DNA from: Geoglobus sp. UBA235
GTDB taxonomy: Archaea > Halobacteriota > Archaeoglobi > Archaeoglobales > Archaeoglobaceae
Length of the DNA stretch: 64,000 nucleotides
Direction: 5' to 3'
Assembly (NCBI GenBank): GCA_002494725.1
Contig: DACG01000012.1
Span: forward strand, 41,019 to 105,018
Shown: positions 26,703 to 36,194 of the stretch, piece after piece
Position numbering within the stretch: the first letter of the stretch is position 1
Layout of the letters: each line of letters starts with the position of its first letter
The notes under the pieces: generated by a model
Told to the model about the DNA's origin: nothing
Databases searched by the model: none
Seen by the model: only the letters and a program-made list of their open reading frames with translations
Made by a program: the position numbers and the translations under genes

Positions 26703-27662
26703 AAGTACTCTGTTCTCCCCTCTTTTTCTCACAGAAACCCTGAAATGTCTACCCGTAAGTCCTCTGAAATCGTCACATTTCCTGATCAGGATTGCTTTCT
26801 GCTCCAAGAATCTGAAAAGTTCGTCTACTTCATAATCACCACTGCACAGCAAAAAGTTAGCCTTTCCAGAGCTCAGAAATCCAAGGTTTTTCATTTTTCT
26901 CTTCATGTGCACTCTCTCACGGGCAATTCTTTTTCTAACATATCTTGAAAAGGCCTTTATCTTTGGCAGGTACTCCTCTGCAACAGCCTTTGCAATTGAA
27001 TTCACATTCCATGGCACCCTCCTCTCATGGTAAAGTTCTGCATACCCGTCTGGAAAGAATCCGTAACCAAATCTGAGTCCGGGAACACCGAGAATCTTTG
27101 TGAGAGACCGGATCTGGAATGCATGTATGTCGTAGGGTTTTACAAAGTCCATGAACGCCTGATCCACCATCAGCTTGGTTTCGGATGAAATACAGCACTC
27201 AGCTATCTCTGACATCTCATGTTCTCTGAAATAATCCCCGGTTGGGTTGTTGGGGTTGCATACCACAACAGCCTCAGGTTTTCTTTCTCTGATAAAGGAG
27301 ATGATGTCATCAAGGTTCCATCTCAGATTTATCACATCAAGCCCGTAAATTCTGGCGAACCTTTCGTACTCCGTGAATGTCGGCTGAACTATCGCCACTT
27401 CTTTTTTCAGAATCCTGAAAAAGAACTCAATCAACTCTATGGAACCATTTCCGAAAACAACATTTCTCCCCTCCCATCCGGTTGAGCATGATATGGTATC
27501 AATCAGCGCGCTGTAATCGTTGTGGGGGTAGTAAAACGAGCTCTCAGCAGCTGAGATTATCTTCTCTTTCAGATCCCCGGGTCTGAAGGGATTCAGGTTT
27601 GATGCAAAATCCAGAACCTTCATTCCTTTTGAGAGATAGATTTCCATGATATCGCCATGCAC
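26664..27662 (-). CDS. PLP aminotransferase-fold enzyme, CobD/threonine-phosphate decarboxylase-like
   Basis: 332 aa fold-type I PLP enzyme. It opens with HGDIMEIYL and DFASNLNPF, matching CobD (L-threonine-O-3-phosphate decarboxylase), then VFGNGSIELIEFFF, VVVCNPNNPTGDYF (~133-146), DQAFMDF (~167-173, Asp for the PLP nitrogen) and SLTKILGVPGLRFGYG (~184-199, with the PLP Lys). CobD makes aminopropanol phosphate for cobamide synthesis. Histidinol-phosphate aminotransferase is the main alternative; the N-terminal H-G-D and short length favour CobD. Confidence 0.7.
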   Translation of the reverse strand: MHGDIMEIYLSKGMKVLDFASNLNPFRPGDLKEKIISAAESSFYYPHNDYSALIDTISCSTGWEGRNVVFGNGSIELIEFFFRILKKEVAIVQPTFTEYERFARIYGLDVINLRWNLDDIISFIRERKPEAVVVCNPNNPTGDYFREHEMSEIAECCISSETKLMVDQAFMDFVKPYDIHAFQIRSLTKILGVPGLRFGYGFFPDGYAELYHERRVPWNVNSIAKAVAEEYLPKIKAFSRYVRKRIARERVHMKRKMKNLGFLSSGKANFLLCSGDYEVDELFRFLEQKAILIRKCDDFRGLTGRHFRVSVRKRGENRVLLRSLEIFVQENS

Positions 27663-27723
27663 GATGCTCTTTTCTTCAGGGGATTTATAACAGTTCTTGA
27701 ATCAGGCTTACAGATACCACAAT

Positions 27724-27733
27724 GCTTAAATTC
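27724..27733 (+). promoter_or_regulatory. TATA box of tRNA-Thr
   Basis: GCTTAAATTC lies about 25-30 bases before the tRNA start, consistent with archaeal promoters. Confidence 0.4.
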
Positions 27734-27756
27734 AAAGGGGAGTAGTGGGTTTTGCT

Positions 27757-27830
27757 GCCGCCGTAGCTCAGCTGGTCAGAGCGGGTGACTTGTAATCACC
27801 AGGCCGCGGGTTCGAATCCCGCCGGCGGCT
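27757..27830 (+). tRNA. tRNA-Thr (anticodon TGT)
   Basis: 74-nt cloverleaf. Acceptor GCCGCCG (27757-27763) pairs with CGGCGGC (27823-27829); the D arm has AGCTCAGCTGGTCAGAGC; the anticodon stem GGTGA/TCACC encloses loop CTTGTAA with anticodon TGT at 27791-27793; the T arm GCGGGTTCGAATCCCGC is regular. No intron. Confidence 0.95.
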
Positions 27831-27975
27831 TATAAATGCTTCAACCCTTATATGTTTTCCTATCTTGCGAGTTTTTGATAACAAATTGATCCTGATCAGA
27901 ACTCAGGATATTTGAAATAGACGTACAAAACAAACCATAAATATCCGTGGACACCATTACAGTTGAGGTGGTATT

Positions 27976-28725
27976 ATGGATCTGGGATTGAAGGACAAGG
28001 TTGCCATTGTGACGGGGGGCAGCAGGGGTATTGGAGCGGCAATCGCAATTGAACTTGCCAGAGAGGGGGTTGATATTGCCATAAACTACAGAAAAAGTGA
28101 AGATCAGGCTAAAAGGGTCAAGGAAACCATTGAATCACTTGGGAGGAGATGTTTACCCGTCAGAGCAGATACATCCAGTTTTCAGGATGCCCAGAACATG
28201 GTAAAGAAAGTTCTGGATGAATTCGGAAGACTTGATATTCTGGTTAACAACGCAGGAGTTAACTGGGATGGGGTTGTGTGGAAAATGACTGAAGAGCAGT
28301 GGGATACGGTGATAAACATAAATCTGAAGGGATACTTTAACTATATCCGGGCGTGTGCACCCATATTTAAGGAGCAGAGATCCGGGAAAATTATCAATCT
28401 CACTTCAATTAATGGGCTGAGAGGGAAATTTGGCCAGTCCAATTACTCTGCAGCAAAGGCGGGAATCATCGGGCTGACCAAGGCTGTTGCGAGGGAACTT
28501 GGCAAATACAATGTCAATGTGAATGCCGTTGCACCGGGTATGATAATGACGGAAATGTATGAAACCGTGCCGGATGAGGTTAAACAAAAGGCCCTGGAAG
28601 AGATTGTTCTTGGAAGGGCAGGAGATCCAAGGGAAGTAGCATGGGTTGTTGTGTTCCTTGCCTCTGAAAGAGCCAGGCACATCACTGGGGAGGTAATAAA
28701 GGTGGATGGAGGACAATACATCTGA
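27976..28725 (+). CDS. Short-chain dehydrogenase, 3-oxoacyl-ACP/acetoacetyl-CoA reductase type
   Basis: 249 aa SDR. NAD(P)-binding GGSRGIGAA (~14-22), NNAGVN (~89-94), catalytic Ser in NLTSINGL and YxxxK as YSAAKAG (~154-160). Overall very similar to FabG. Archaea lack an acyl carrier protein fatty-acid pathway of the bacterial kind, so a 3-hydroxyacyl-CoA or other keto substrate is more likely. TATA-like CCATAAATA precedes the gene by ~30 nt. Confidence 0.85.
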   Translation: MDLGLKDKVAIVTGGSRGIGAAIAIELAREGVDIAINYRKSEDQAKRVKETIESLGRRCLPVRADTSSFQDAQNMVKKVLDEFGRLDILVNNAGVNWDGVVWKMTEEQWDTVININLKGYFNYIRACAPIFKEQRSGKIINLTSINGLRGKFGQSNYSAAKAGIIGLTKAVARELGKYNVNVNAVAPGMIMTEMYETVPDEVKQKALEEIVLGRAGDPREVAWVVVFLASERARHITGEVIKVDGGQYI

Positions 28726-29086
28726 GATCTATGAGCTTATGGGTTTAAAGCTGGAATTTCAGGGATTGAGTGATATCTTGCTGTTTCATCATCAGTTCAT
28801 ATTCGGATGTTTTTGTATTTTGAGTGTTTAATCCAAAAAGCGTCTGAGCGAGATCTGCGATAGTATTCTTTGTTATCAGTAGTCTCTGAATTATTATATC
28901 AATCGGAAATCATGTAAATTCACATGCTGCAATCTGGTTTATTGCCATTATACTCAAAAGCCCGTATAAAGAAATGTGAATGCGTTTCTATTAAAATGGA
29001 AAAGTGTTTCTCTGATACTGTGTTTTATTCCGTAACAATGAAACTCTGAAACTCTACCTGACAAAACCTCCGCAACGCTTTACAAA
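28726..29086. other. Intergenic stretch between converging genes
   Basis: 361 bases of A/T-rich sequence between two converging genes. No open frame with coding character, repeat or RNA gene is visible. Confidence 0.4.
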
Positions 29087-30562
29087 TTACTGAGTAATGT
29101 TTTTAGACTTCTCCAAGAAATTTTTAACATCGTCGGATTCAAGCCACCCCTCTTCGAGCCCCTCTATTAGTTCAACTATTCGATCTATCTGTTCAAATAC
29201 TACTCTCTTCATTTTATCATCTTTTCCAAATTCATCTACAAACCCGTATATAGCAGTCAGGGGATTTCTGATTTTGTCAACAAGAATTGCGAATGTTTCA
29301 ATATTTTCCTCAATCTGCCTGGTTGCTAACATAAGATCAGTTGTGTCTATTAGAGAGATTATGAGTTTATTCTCATCTAAAATCCGAGTTACGATACACA
29401 TGCCCTCTTTTAAATGCCCGTCTGAAGTCGTGTAGTGAATTCTGTAACTGCTTGATTCAAAGTATTCTCCATGCATGATTTTTCTGTGAATATCCTCTAC
29501 TGTCTTCCTGTCTTTCTGGTGGACAAACTCGGTAAATCTTCTCCCTATCAGGCTGTTTTTTCTCATGCCAAGAAAATCCTCCATTTTCTTATTTGCAAAG
29601 AGAATTATATCCTCCTCCAGCAGTACAATACCGGTTCCAGTATTGTCTAAGAGCAGTCTATACAACATATCAATCCTTTCTTTTTCCTTTTCCGTTCTTA
29701 TTTTGGATATTGCGTACGATATGTTCTCTGCAAGCTTAGCTAAGAGATTCTGTTCCTCACTATCAAATTCCTCACCACCAATCAAAAAGATTCCAATGGC
29801 TCCGTAGGTTTTCCCCATGTACTGGAGTGGGAGCGTCAGCAAACAGTTCTGAACACCTCTGAAGGATATCGTTCTTGAAGAATGGGCATCATACCCCCAG
29901 TACACATTTCTTGTTATCACAGGTTTTTCGGATTTTAAAGCTGCAAGAACAGGTGTTTCGAGATTATTGACATCTCTCAGCATATTGGGGGAAAGGGGAT
30001 ATAGAGAAACACATCTCGTTACAGGCTTAACTTTACCGCCATTTTCTACGTAGGAGATCCATGCATAGTGATAACTACCAATCTCTACGATTATCTTGCA
30101 TATCTCATTCAGCATGTCTCTCTCATTTTCAGTTCTCATAATCGCATCATTAATCTTGGCCATGATTTTCAAAGCTCTCTCAATTTTTCTCTTTTTCTCG
30201 ATCTCTTCGGTTACAACTCTGCTGTAAATACCAAGGACTTTCTCGATAAACTTTGTTTCAAATTTTGCAAATATCGGTGATAGCTCCTGAAGTCTCCCTT
30301 TATAGGTCTCGGAGAGTATTTCATAAAAAACATCGATCCTTTTCACGAAATTGGCCGGATTCTGTCCACTTCTGATAAGCTCTTCTAAAAAAGATTCATC
30401 TAAATGGTCCATCTGCTCTTCAAGTGTTCTTTTTCCGGAAAACAGATCTGAAAGAAATTCAGTCACCACTTTTCTGAACTTTTCACGCAAGTTTGGAGGT
30501 ATTGTATCTGATACCTTTTCCACCCATCTATCTATCACATCGTCAATTTCTTGGGATTCCAT
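29087..30562 (-). CDS. GAF-PAS sensor protein with degenerate histidine-kinase dimerisation region
   Basis: 491 aa, soluble. An N-terminal helical domain (~1-115) leads to a GAF domain (~135-285) and a PAS domain (~300-415; LLDNTGTGIVLLEEDIILFANKKMEDF with fold residues typical of PAS). The end resembles a HisKA helix, but where kinases have H-E-x-R-N-P-L-T this has D-K-I-R-N-P-L-T (~438-445), so the phosphorylated His is replaced by Asp. No ATPase (HATPase_c) domain follows: the protein ends ~45 residues later. It may be a signalling scaffold or regulatory partner. No response regulator is adjacent. Confidence 0.75.
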   Translation of the reverse strand: MESQEIDDVIDRWVEKVSDTIPPNLREKFRKVVTEFLSDLFSGKRTLEEQMDHLDESFLEELIRSGQNPANFVKRIDVFYEILSETYKGRLQELSPIFAKFETKFIEKVLGIYSRVVTEEIEKKRKIERALKIMAKINDAIMRTENERDMLNEICKIIVEIGSYHYAWISYVENGGKVKPVTRCVSLYPLSPNMLRDVNNLETPVLAALKSEKPVITRNVYWGYDAHSSRTISFRGVQNCLLTLPLQYMGKTYGAIGIFLIGGEEFDSEEQNLLAKLAENISYAISKIRTEKEKERIDMLYRLLLDNTGTGIVLLEEDIILFANKKMEDFLGMRKNSLIGRRFTEFVHQKDRKTVEDIHRKIMHGEYFESSSYRIHYTTSDGHLKEGMCIVTRILDENKLIISLIDTTDLMLATRQIEENIETFAILVDKIRNPLTAIYGFVDEFGKDDKMKRVVFEQIDRIVELIEGLEEGWLESDDVKNFLEKSKNITQ

Positions 30563-30758
30563 ATCTGACTCCCCGGTATATGGTATTTGCTACGGTGGAA
30601 CGCGCTTATATTTTTTTGATTTTGTGTAATAATCATAATAATATCAAAGAAATAGGGGTATCCGTATTTCCTTAGCCATGGCATGACTAAAAAGCTAATA
30701 ATGGTACAAAGAACGTTTAAGCATTTTTAAAGTGATAATGGAAAGATAATCTGAAACA

Positions 30759-31523
30759 TCACATCCACAATCCAGTCTTCATCATGAACTCCTTAGAACC
30801 GAGTATGGCGTCCTCATCCCTCAGCTCGAGAGTCAGGTATCGGCTGTAATCACTCGGAATAAGAGTAAAATCTATCTCGCCTTTCCCAAGCTCAAGATGT
30901 TCATCATACTCTCCCCTGTTATCATGCAGGTGTATGTTCTCAATCCTGTCAAAGTTCTCAATGAAAATCTCATGTCCACCTTTGACTGCATAATGGCCTA
31001 TATCAAATGTCAGCCTTACATCGGTTTCCTCTATAATCCTTTCCAAACCCCTCATTATCCCACCGGATATGTTTATCGTGTTCTCTATTGCAATTAATTC
31101 GTTTTCTCTGACAAAGGGCAAAAGCTCTTCTGTCAGCACTCTTTCATTGTGCCTGTCATACCACTCCTCCCTGAAAACAAAGCCTCTTGCAGTTATAAAG
31201 CCAGGATTCCAGCCAATGTGAATTGTTACAAGCTCTGCATCACATTTTTCAGCAAAGAAAAGAGTCTTTTCAATCTCCCTGTAGCTTGCTTTTCTTATCT
31301 CACTGCTTATGGATATGAAGTTGGTGTTTATTGCTGAGGCGTGAATCAAAACCTCAATATCATAGCTGTTTGAAAGCTCCGCAACCTCCTCGGGGCTTAC
31401 CACTTCATGGTAGAAGTTCGGATGATCCAGCAAAAGCTCCACATGGTCAAAATCATTCTCCTCTGCAAACTCAAATGCTCTGCTAAGAGTATGATCAATA
31501 TCAGGCTGGAAACCCAGCTTCAT
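30759..31523 (-). CDS. Sugar phosphate isomerase/epimerase-like TIM-barrel protein
   Basis: 254 aa xylose-isomerase-like AP2 barrel. Metal-site features are LLIH-type VLIHASAIN (~54-62), VTIHIGWNP (~96-104), AIENTINISGG (~145-155, Glu), TFDIGHYAVKGGHE (~171-184) and HLHDNRGEYDEHLELGKGEID (spanning ~198-218). Endonuclease IV is related but usually longer and has three His-rich sites. Four bases separate it from argB upstream (GGTGATTCC then ATG), so co-transcription with argB is likely. Substrate unknown. Confidence 0.75.
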   Translation of the reverse strand: MKLGFQPDIDHTLSRAFEFAEENDFDHVELLLDHPNFYHEVVSPEEVAELSNSYDIEVLIHASAINTNFISISSEIRKASYREIEKTLFFAEKCDAELVTIHIGWNPGFITARGFVFREEWYDRHNERVLTEELLPFVRENELIAIENTINISGGIMRGLERIIEETDVRLTFDIGHYAVKGGHEIFIENFDRIENIHLHDNRGEYDEHLELGKGEIDFTLIPSDYSRYLTLELRDEDAILGSKEFMMKTGLWM

Positions 31524-31527
31524 GGAA

Positions 31528-32400
31528 TCACCTGTACACCATTGTCCCGATCCCCTCCTTCGTGAAAAGTTCTATCAGAATTGAGTGCTCCCTTGAGCCA
31601 TTGATTATGTGTGCCTTTTCAACTCCATTTTTGAGAGCATTTATTATTGCCTCGGCCTTGGGGATCATTCCACCATCAAGCACCCCTTTTTTCAGCATCT
31701 CTTCAAGCTCGTCCAGGCTTATTTTTGAGATTATGGTGTCCTTCATGTCCTTCTCTCTGTAAATCCCATCAACATCTGTTAGCATTATGAGCTTCTTGGC
31801 CTTTAAAGCTCCTGCAATGTCTCCCGCAACAATATCGGCATTCATGTTGTAGATGTTACCGTTCAGATCTATGGCAACGGGAGAGATGACAGGGATGTAG
31901 CCATTGTCTATCATGACCTCCAGAATTTTTGGATTGACAAATTCCGTTTCCCCCACAAATCCCAGATCTACTTCAACTTCCTGCTCTCCGATTCTCTTTC
32001 TGACTACCTTTTTCCTTGCAACAACAAGCAGTCCGTCCTTTCCAGACATTCCCACGGCCCTGCCACCGTTTTTTATAAAGTAGGATACTATCTTTGAATT
32101 TATCTTTCCATCCAGCACCATTTCAACAATCTCGATTGTCTCTTTGTCTGTGATTCTGAGACCGTCAACAAACTTTGGCTTTATTCCGAATTTCTCCATC
32201 TTTTCGCTTATCTCAGGTCCACCGCCGTGAACAACCACTGGCTTGATGCCAACAAAGTAAAGCAGGAGTATATCCCTTATTGTCTTTTCAAGAACCTTCT
32301 CATCAACCATCGCATGCCCGCCTATCTTTATCACCATTGTCTGTCCATGAAAATCTCTGATGTATGGCAGAGCTTCAACGAGCACCCTGACATCACGCAT
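31528..32400 (-). CDS. argB: Acetylglutamate kinase
   Basis: 290 aa amino-acid kinase of arginine synthesis. VIKIGGHAM (~23-31), VVHGGGPEIS (~57-66), GLRITDKET (~80-88, substrate site), MNADIVAGDIAGALKAKKLI (~185-204), MLTDVDGIYR and GGMIPKAEA (~246-254) are all family signatures. The neighbours are not arg genes. Confidence 0.95.
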   Translation of the reverse strand: MRDVRVLVEALPYIRDFHGQTMVIKIGGHAMVDEKVLEKTIRDILLLYFVGIKPVVVHGGGPEISEKMEKFGIKPKFVDGLRITDKETIEIVEMVLDGKINSKIVSYFIKNGGRAVGMSGKDGLLVVARKKVVRKRIGEQEVEVDLGFVGETEFVNPKILEVMIDNGYIPVISPVAIDLNGNIYNMNADIVAGDIAGALKAKKLIMLTDVDGIYREKDMKDTIISKISLDELEEMLKKGVLDGGMIPKAEAIINALKNGVEKAHIINGSREHSILIELFTKEGIGTMVYR

Positions 32401-32434
32401 ACTCTAAAATTGAGGATGAAATTTAAAAAGGATT

Positions 32435-33091
32435 CTATCTCAAGGATGCATCCAGAATTTTCCTCACGTGCTCCCTGACAGAGTCTATTATGTCCATTTT
32501 CACATCCCCCTCTTTTATGGCAAGAGGGAGCTCTGTGCATCCAAGAATGACTGCATCGGCATCGTATGAATTGATTATTTCTATAAGCCTCCCCTTCCTC
32601 CTGAAATCTCTGAAAACGAGATCATCAAAGATTATACTGTGTATCTCATCCACCTCGTTTGGTATCTTAACCTTGAAACCGCTGCTCTCCAGATTCTTCC
32701 TGTAAAATTCTTCCAGCATGGTGGTTTTTGTTCCCACAAGCAGCAGAGTTTTGCACCCCATCTCCAGTGCTCTTTCCGCAACAGCATCAACGATGCTGAC
32801 AAACTGAACATCAAACTGCTCTTTAAGTCTGTCAAGCAGGTAATGGGGTGTGTTGGAGGCCATTGCAATTATCTCAGCCCCTGCACTGATCAGAGACGAT
32901 ATTGCCTCCTTCAGAACATTTTCCCTTCCATCCCATTCGGAATGTAGAAATCTGTCAAAGTTCACGCTGAAGATCAGCACTTCAGGATAAACATACTTTG
33001 GAAGCTTTTCCCTCGACTGCCTTATAATTTCAGCGTAATACTCGAGAGTTGATTCAGGACTGAGTCCTCCAACAATGCCGATTCTTCTCAT
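32435..33091 (-). CDS. Aspartate/glutamate racemase family protein
   Basis: 218 aa. RRIGIVGGLSPESTLEYYAEI at the N-terminus; the two catalytic Cys positions of the family are at ASNTPHY (~80-86; the first Cys is replaced by Thr/Pro in this loop) and LGCTELPLAI (~186-195, Cys present). That pattern matches aspartate racemase homologues in which only one thiol remains, so racemase activity is uncertain. ATG 33091 is preferred to TTG 33097. Confidence 0.75.
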   Translation of the reverse strand: MRRIGIVGGLSPESTLEYYAEIIRQSREKLPKYVYPEVLIFSVNFDRFLHSEWDGRENVLKEAISSLISAGAEIIAMASNTPHYLLDRLKEQFDVQFVSIVDAVAERALEMGCKTLLLVGTKTTMLEEFYRKNLESSGFKVKIPNEVDEIHSIIFDDLVFRDFRRKGRLIEIINSYDADAVILGCTELPLAIKEGDVKMDIIDSVREHVRKILDASLR

Positions 33092-33162
33092 GATCAAAGT
33101 TTCCGGTTTCTGCAGAAAAACTTTAAGGAAGAATTTAAATGCAAAGCGAAGTTCTCCTTTTC

Positions 33163-33702
33163 ATGCTACCTCCAGGACAGATTGAGGTTGAAAGGCTCAG
33201 AGTTCTGAACATCTCTTCAGTTCCGGATATTGAAATTGATGATTATGTTCTCAGAGTCACCGGAAAGGTTGCGAATGAGCTTGAACTCAGCTATGAGGAT
33301 TTGACGAGCATGGATCATGTTGAGATTGAGATTCCAGCTCACTGTGTCGAGGGCTGGAGCGTTCTTGGCATAAAATGGGAGGGAGTTTCAGCTGAAAAAA
33401 TAATGTTGATGAGTGACCCCGGAAATTCTGAATTTGTCCTCCTAAAATCTCTGGATGGGTACTCGACTTCTGTACCGGTAGAATATTTTAGAAGAGGCAT
33501 TCTTGCTCTGAAAATGGATGGAAAAACCATCCCCGTGGAGCACGGATTTCCTGTGAGGGCCGTTATTCCAGACCTATATTTCTGGAAGAGTGCAAAATGG
33601 TTATGCGAGATAGAATTTACCGATAAATATCAGGATGGATTCTGGGAAGAAAAAGGTTATCACGAAACAGGTGATGTATGGCTTGAGCAGAGGAGAAAGT
33701 GA
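33163..33702 (+). CDS. Sulfite-oxidase-like molybdopterin-domain protein
   Basis: About 179 aa, matching the molybdopterin-binding domain of the sulfite oxidase family (YedY/MsrP-like fold) without heme or dimerisation domains. Landmarks are YVLRVTGKVANELELSYEDL, the Cys ligand in IPAHCVEGWSVLGIKWEGV (~55-73), SLDGYSTSVPVE and HGFPVRAVIPDLYFWKSAKWL (given in part, ~125-145). AATTTAAAT lies ~25-30 nt before ATG 33163, supporting this leaderless start over ATG 33139. The 3' end overlaps the EamA transporter gene. Confidence 0.85.
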   Translation: MLPPGQIEVERLRVLNISSVPDIEIDDYVLRVTGKVANELELSYEDLTSMDHVEIEIPAHCVEGWSVLGIKWEGVSAEKIMLMSDPGNSEFVLLKSLDGYSTSVPVEYFRRGILALKMDGKTIPVEHGFPVRAVIPDLYFWKSAKWLCEIEFTDKYQDGFWEEKGYHETGDVWLEQRRK

Positions 33703-34552
33703 CGGGCTGAAGTGGATAGTTCTCTTTTTCACGGTGGTATTCTGGGGGCTGGCATTCACAGCGATAAAGTATGCTGTCGGGTATTTCACACCATACGAGC
33801 TTGCATTTCTCAGATTTGCCACTGCAAACATGCTTTTCATTCCAACAGTTCTGATAAGGGAGTACAGAATTGAAAGAGAGGACATCTGGAAGGTCTTTGT
33901 TCTGGGCATTTTCGGTGTTGCGGTTTATCATGTTTCCCTGAATGCAGGGGAGACAATGGTATCATCAGGAGTCGCAAGCCTGATCATTGCAACAGCACCG
34001 GTTTTTGTACTGATCTTCTCATACTTCTTGCTTGATGAGAGCATAACATTCAGAAAGGTTGCAGGAATAGCCCTTTCCCTTCTTGGAGTTTACGTTCTCA
34101 CAGACCCCAGATCTGGAGGAAATCCGATTGGAGTTCTTCTTGTGTTTCTTGGAACTCTATCAGCAGGAATATACACCGTTGGAGGAAAGATCATGATGAA
34201 AAAATACTCCCCTCAAACTCTCACAGCATACGCAATGATCCTCGGCACAATACCCCTCCTCATATACTCAGAAAGCTCCATTTCGAAGATCGTCAATGCC
34301 ACACCACTCCTAATTTTTTCGGTTGTTTTTCTCGGGATTTTTCCAACCTACATCTCGTATCAGGGCTGGTACTACTTTCTGAACAAGGAGGAGGCTTCAA
34401 GAGCATCTGTTTTTCTCCAGACAATTCCTCTCGTATCAATTGTGGCGGGAAACATGCTTCTCAACGAACCCGTCACAGCTTACACAATTCTGGGTGGCTT
34501 TCTGATAATTGGGGGAGTTCTGCTTGTTCTGAGGAACAATGGCAACGGTTAA
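33674..34552 (+). CDS. EamA/DMT family transporter
   Basis: About 292 aa with ten hydrophobic helices in two EamA repeats (~10-135 and ~150-290). FWGLAFTAIKYAVGYFTPYE and LAFLRFATANML in the first half and AGIYTVGGKI in the second fit the drug/metabolite transporter superfamily. The chosen ATG 33674 overlaps the previous gene by 29 nt; ATG 33635 would add 13 basic residues. Substrate unknown. Confidence 0.85.
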   Translation: MYGLSRGESDGLKWIVLFFTVVFWGLAFTAIKYAVGYFTPYELAFLRFATANMLFIPTVLIREYRIEREDIWKVFVLGIFGVAVYHVSLNAGETMVSSGVASLIIATAPVFVLIFSYFLLDESITFRKVAGIALSLLGVYVLTDPRSGGNPIGVLLVFLGTLSAGIYTVGGKIMMKKYSPQTLTAYAMILGTIPLLIYSESSISKIVNATPLLIFSVVFLGIFPTYISYQGWYYFLNKEEASRASVFLQTIPLVSIVAGNMLLNEPVTAYTILGGFLIIGGVLLVLRNNGNG

Positions 34553-34560
34553 ATTTTTGC

Positions 34561-35640
34561 ATGCCATCAGTTTTTGTGGACACCATAACAAAATCCTACC
34601 TGATTCAGAAGTTCTCAGAGTACTACTCAAGGGCAGAGGTGGATCTGCCAAAAAACATGAACTCAAGGGAATGGGCTTTTGTCAGTGTTGAATCAATTCC
34701 TGAATTTGTGATGAAGAGGCACATCTCATTTGAGAATGAAGTGGAGCTAAGAGGTTACATGGTAAAGAATCCTCCTCTGCATGCCTATCACTCTTCAGCA
34801 TACTATGAGAAGCCAGATGCAGGCACGATGGATGAGAAGGGCTGGAAAGGAGCAGATCTGATTTTTGACATAGATGCTGACCACCTACCAAAAGGGGGGC
34901 TAAGTGAGGCAAAGAGGCAGATAATAAGACTCCATGACCTTCTTGAGGGTGATTTTGGAGCAAAGGACATGAAAATTGTTTTTTCAGGGAGCAGAGGATA
35001 TCACATTCATGTATGCGATAAAGAATTCACGGGCCTTGACTCTCCTGAAAGAAGGGAAATAGTTGACTATCTCATGATGAACGGACTTGTGTTTGAGGAG
35101 GTGATGAATTCCGGATTCCAGAAACTCAGAATTTCAAAATGCATGGTAAAGACCCTTGAAAAAATTATAAGGAACGGAAAAGCCAGGGAGGTTCTTGGGC
35201 TAAGGAAGAAATCCATTGAAAAGGCTGAAAGAATAATTCAGGGTAACAGAGATTTGCTGATATCTGGAGACTTCAGAAAGCTTCCAAAATCTGTAAAGAA
35301 CAGGCTTCACATTCTCTTTGAAGAGTGCAGAAAAAAGCTCATGATCCACATAGACCCCCCAGTCACGGCTGATGTTAAAAGACTGATAAGACTCCCCGGC
35401 TCACTTCATGGAAAAACCTCTTTCAAAGCTGTACCGCTCACAAGAGACTCGATTGAGGACTTCAAGCCATTGAGAGATGCGGTTGCATTCGGTGATGAAA
35501 TGGTTAGGGTAAGGGTTAAAAGTAGGGTAAGGTTCAATCTCAATGATACAGAATACAGGCTCAAACCTGGTAAGCATGAGCTCCCTGAGAACGCTGCAGT
35601 GTTTCTGATATGCAGAAATGTTGCTCTCTACGGGTGGTGA
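34561..35640 (+). CDS. priS: DNA primase small (catalytic) subunit
   Basis: 359 aa archaeo-eukaryotic primase. Catalytic acidic motif DLIFDIDADHL (~99-109), SGSRGYHIHV (~141-150) and the later DPPVTADVKRLIRLPGSLHG (~266-285) are PriS signatures; CPTC-type zinc residues are not obvious. It starts six bases after the preceding transporter and is followed, with overlap, by the GINS gene: a replisome cluster. Confidence 0.95.
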   Translation: MPSVFVDTITKSYLIQKFSEYYSRAEVDLPKNMNSREWAFVSVESIPEFVMKRHISFENEVELRGYMVKNPPLHAYHSSAYYEKPDAGTMDEKGWKGADLIFDIDADHLPKGGLSEAKRQIIRLHDLLEGDFGAKDMKIVFSGSRGYHIHVCDKEFTGLDSPERREIVDYLMMNGLVFEEVMNSGFQKLRISKCMVKTLEKIIRNGKAREVLGLRKKSIEKAERIIQGNRDLLISGDFRKLPKSVKNRLHILFEECRKKLMIHIDPPVTADVKRLIRLPGSLHGKTSFKAVPLTRDSIEDFKPLRDAVAFGDEMVRVRVKSRVRFNLNDTEYRLKPGKHELPENAAVFLICRNVALYGW

Positions 35641-35648
35641 ATTTGAAC

Positions 35649-36194
35649 GTGGATGAACTCCTCATACTGCTTGAGAAGAGCAGGGAGGGGATACAGAAAA
35701 TTGATGAGGATCTCTTCCAGCAGATAAGCTCAAGGATAGAGGAGCTCATAGAGCTGAGAAAAAAAGCGAACAATTCCGAGTTTGAGAAGATTGATGAGGA
35801 GCTCAGAACCCTCAGGAGAATTCAGAAAAGGATTTTTGAGCTGAGAACAATAAAAATAATAAATATGGCCTGGGCGGAGGTCTGTGAAACTGAAAGCGGG
35901 ATTGAGGGTAAGGAGAACATGATATCGATTGAAAGGGAATTCTACAGCTCTCTTATAAATCTGCTAAGGAATTACAGGGAAAGCATTCTCAGGGCAAGAC
36001 CTTCAGATGATAAAGAAGTTAAGGGTGAACCGGAGAGAATTCTTGTGAGAATCAAGCAGGATATTCCTGAATTTGAGGGTGTCGACGGAAAAACATATAA
36101 ATTGAGAAAGGAGGATGTGGTATTGATTCCGTCCCTTAATGCTAACGCCCTGGTAAAAAGTGGGATTGCTGAAAGAATAGAGGTGAAAAGATGA
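35649..36194 (+). CDS. GINS complex subunit, Gins15 type
   Basis: 181 aa. A helical A-domain (~1-120, Glu/Lys-rich helices) followed by a small beta domain (~130-181) with VRIKQDIPEFEGVDGKTY and LRKEDVVLIPSLNANALVKS (each ~20 residues), typical of Gins15/Gins51. GINS joins MCM and Cdc45/RecJ at the fork. The start is ambiguous: GTG 35649 has GGTGGTGA at good spacing; TTG 35643 and GTG 35634/35637 are alternatives. The priS stop lies inside that ribosome binding site. Confidence 0.8.
   Translation: MDELLILLEKSREGIQKIDEDLFQQISSRIEELIELRKKANNSEFEKIDEELRTLRRIQKRIFELRTIKIINMAWAEVCETESGIEGKENMISIEREFYSSLINLLRNYRESILRARPSDDKEVKGEPERILVRIKQDIPEFEGVDGKTYKLRKEDVVLIPSLNANALVKSGIAERIEVKR

Noticed and set aside
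34561..36194. Replication origin near priS and GINS
   Set aside because: No orc1/cdc6 gene and no ORB-like repeats were seen.
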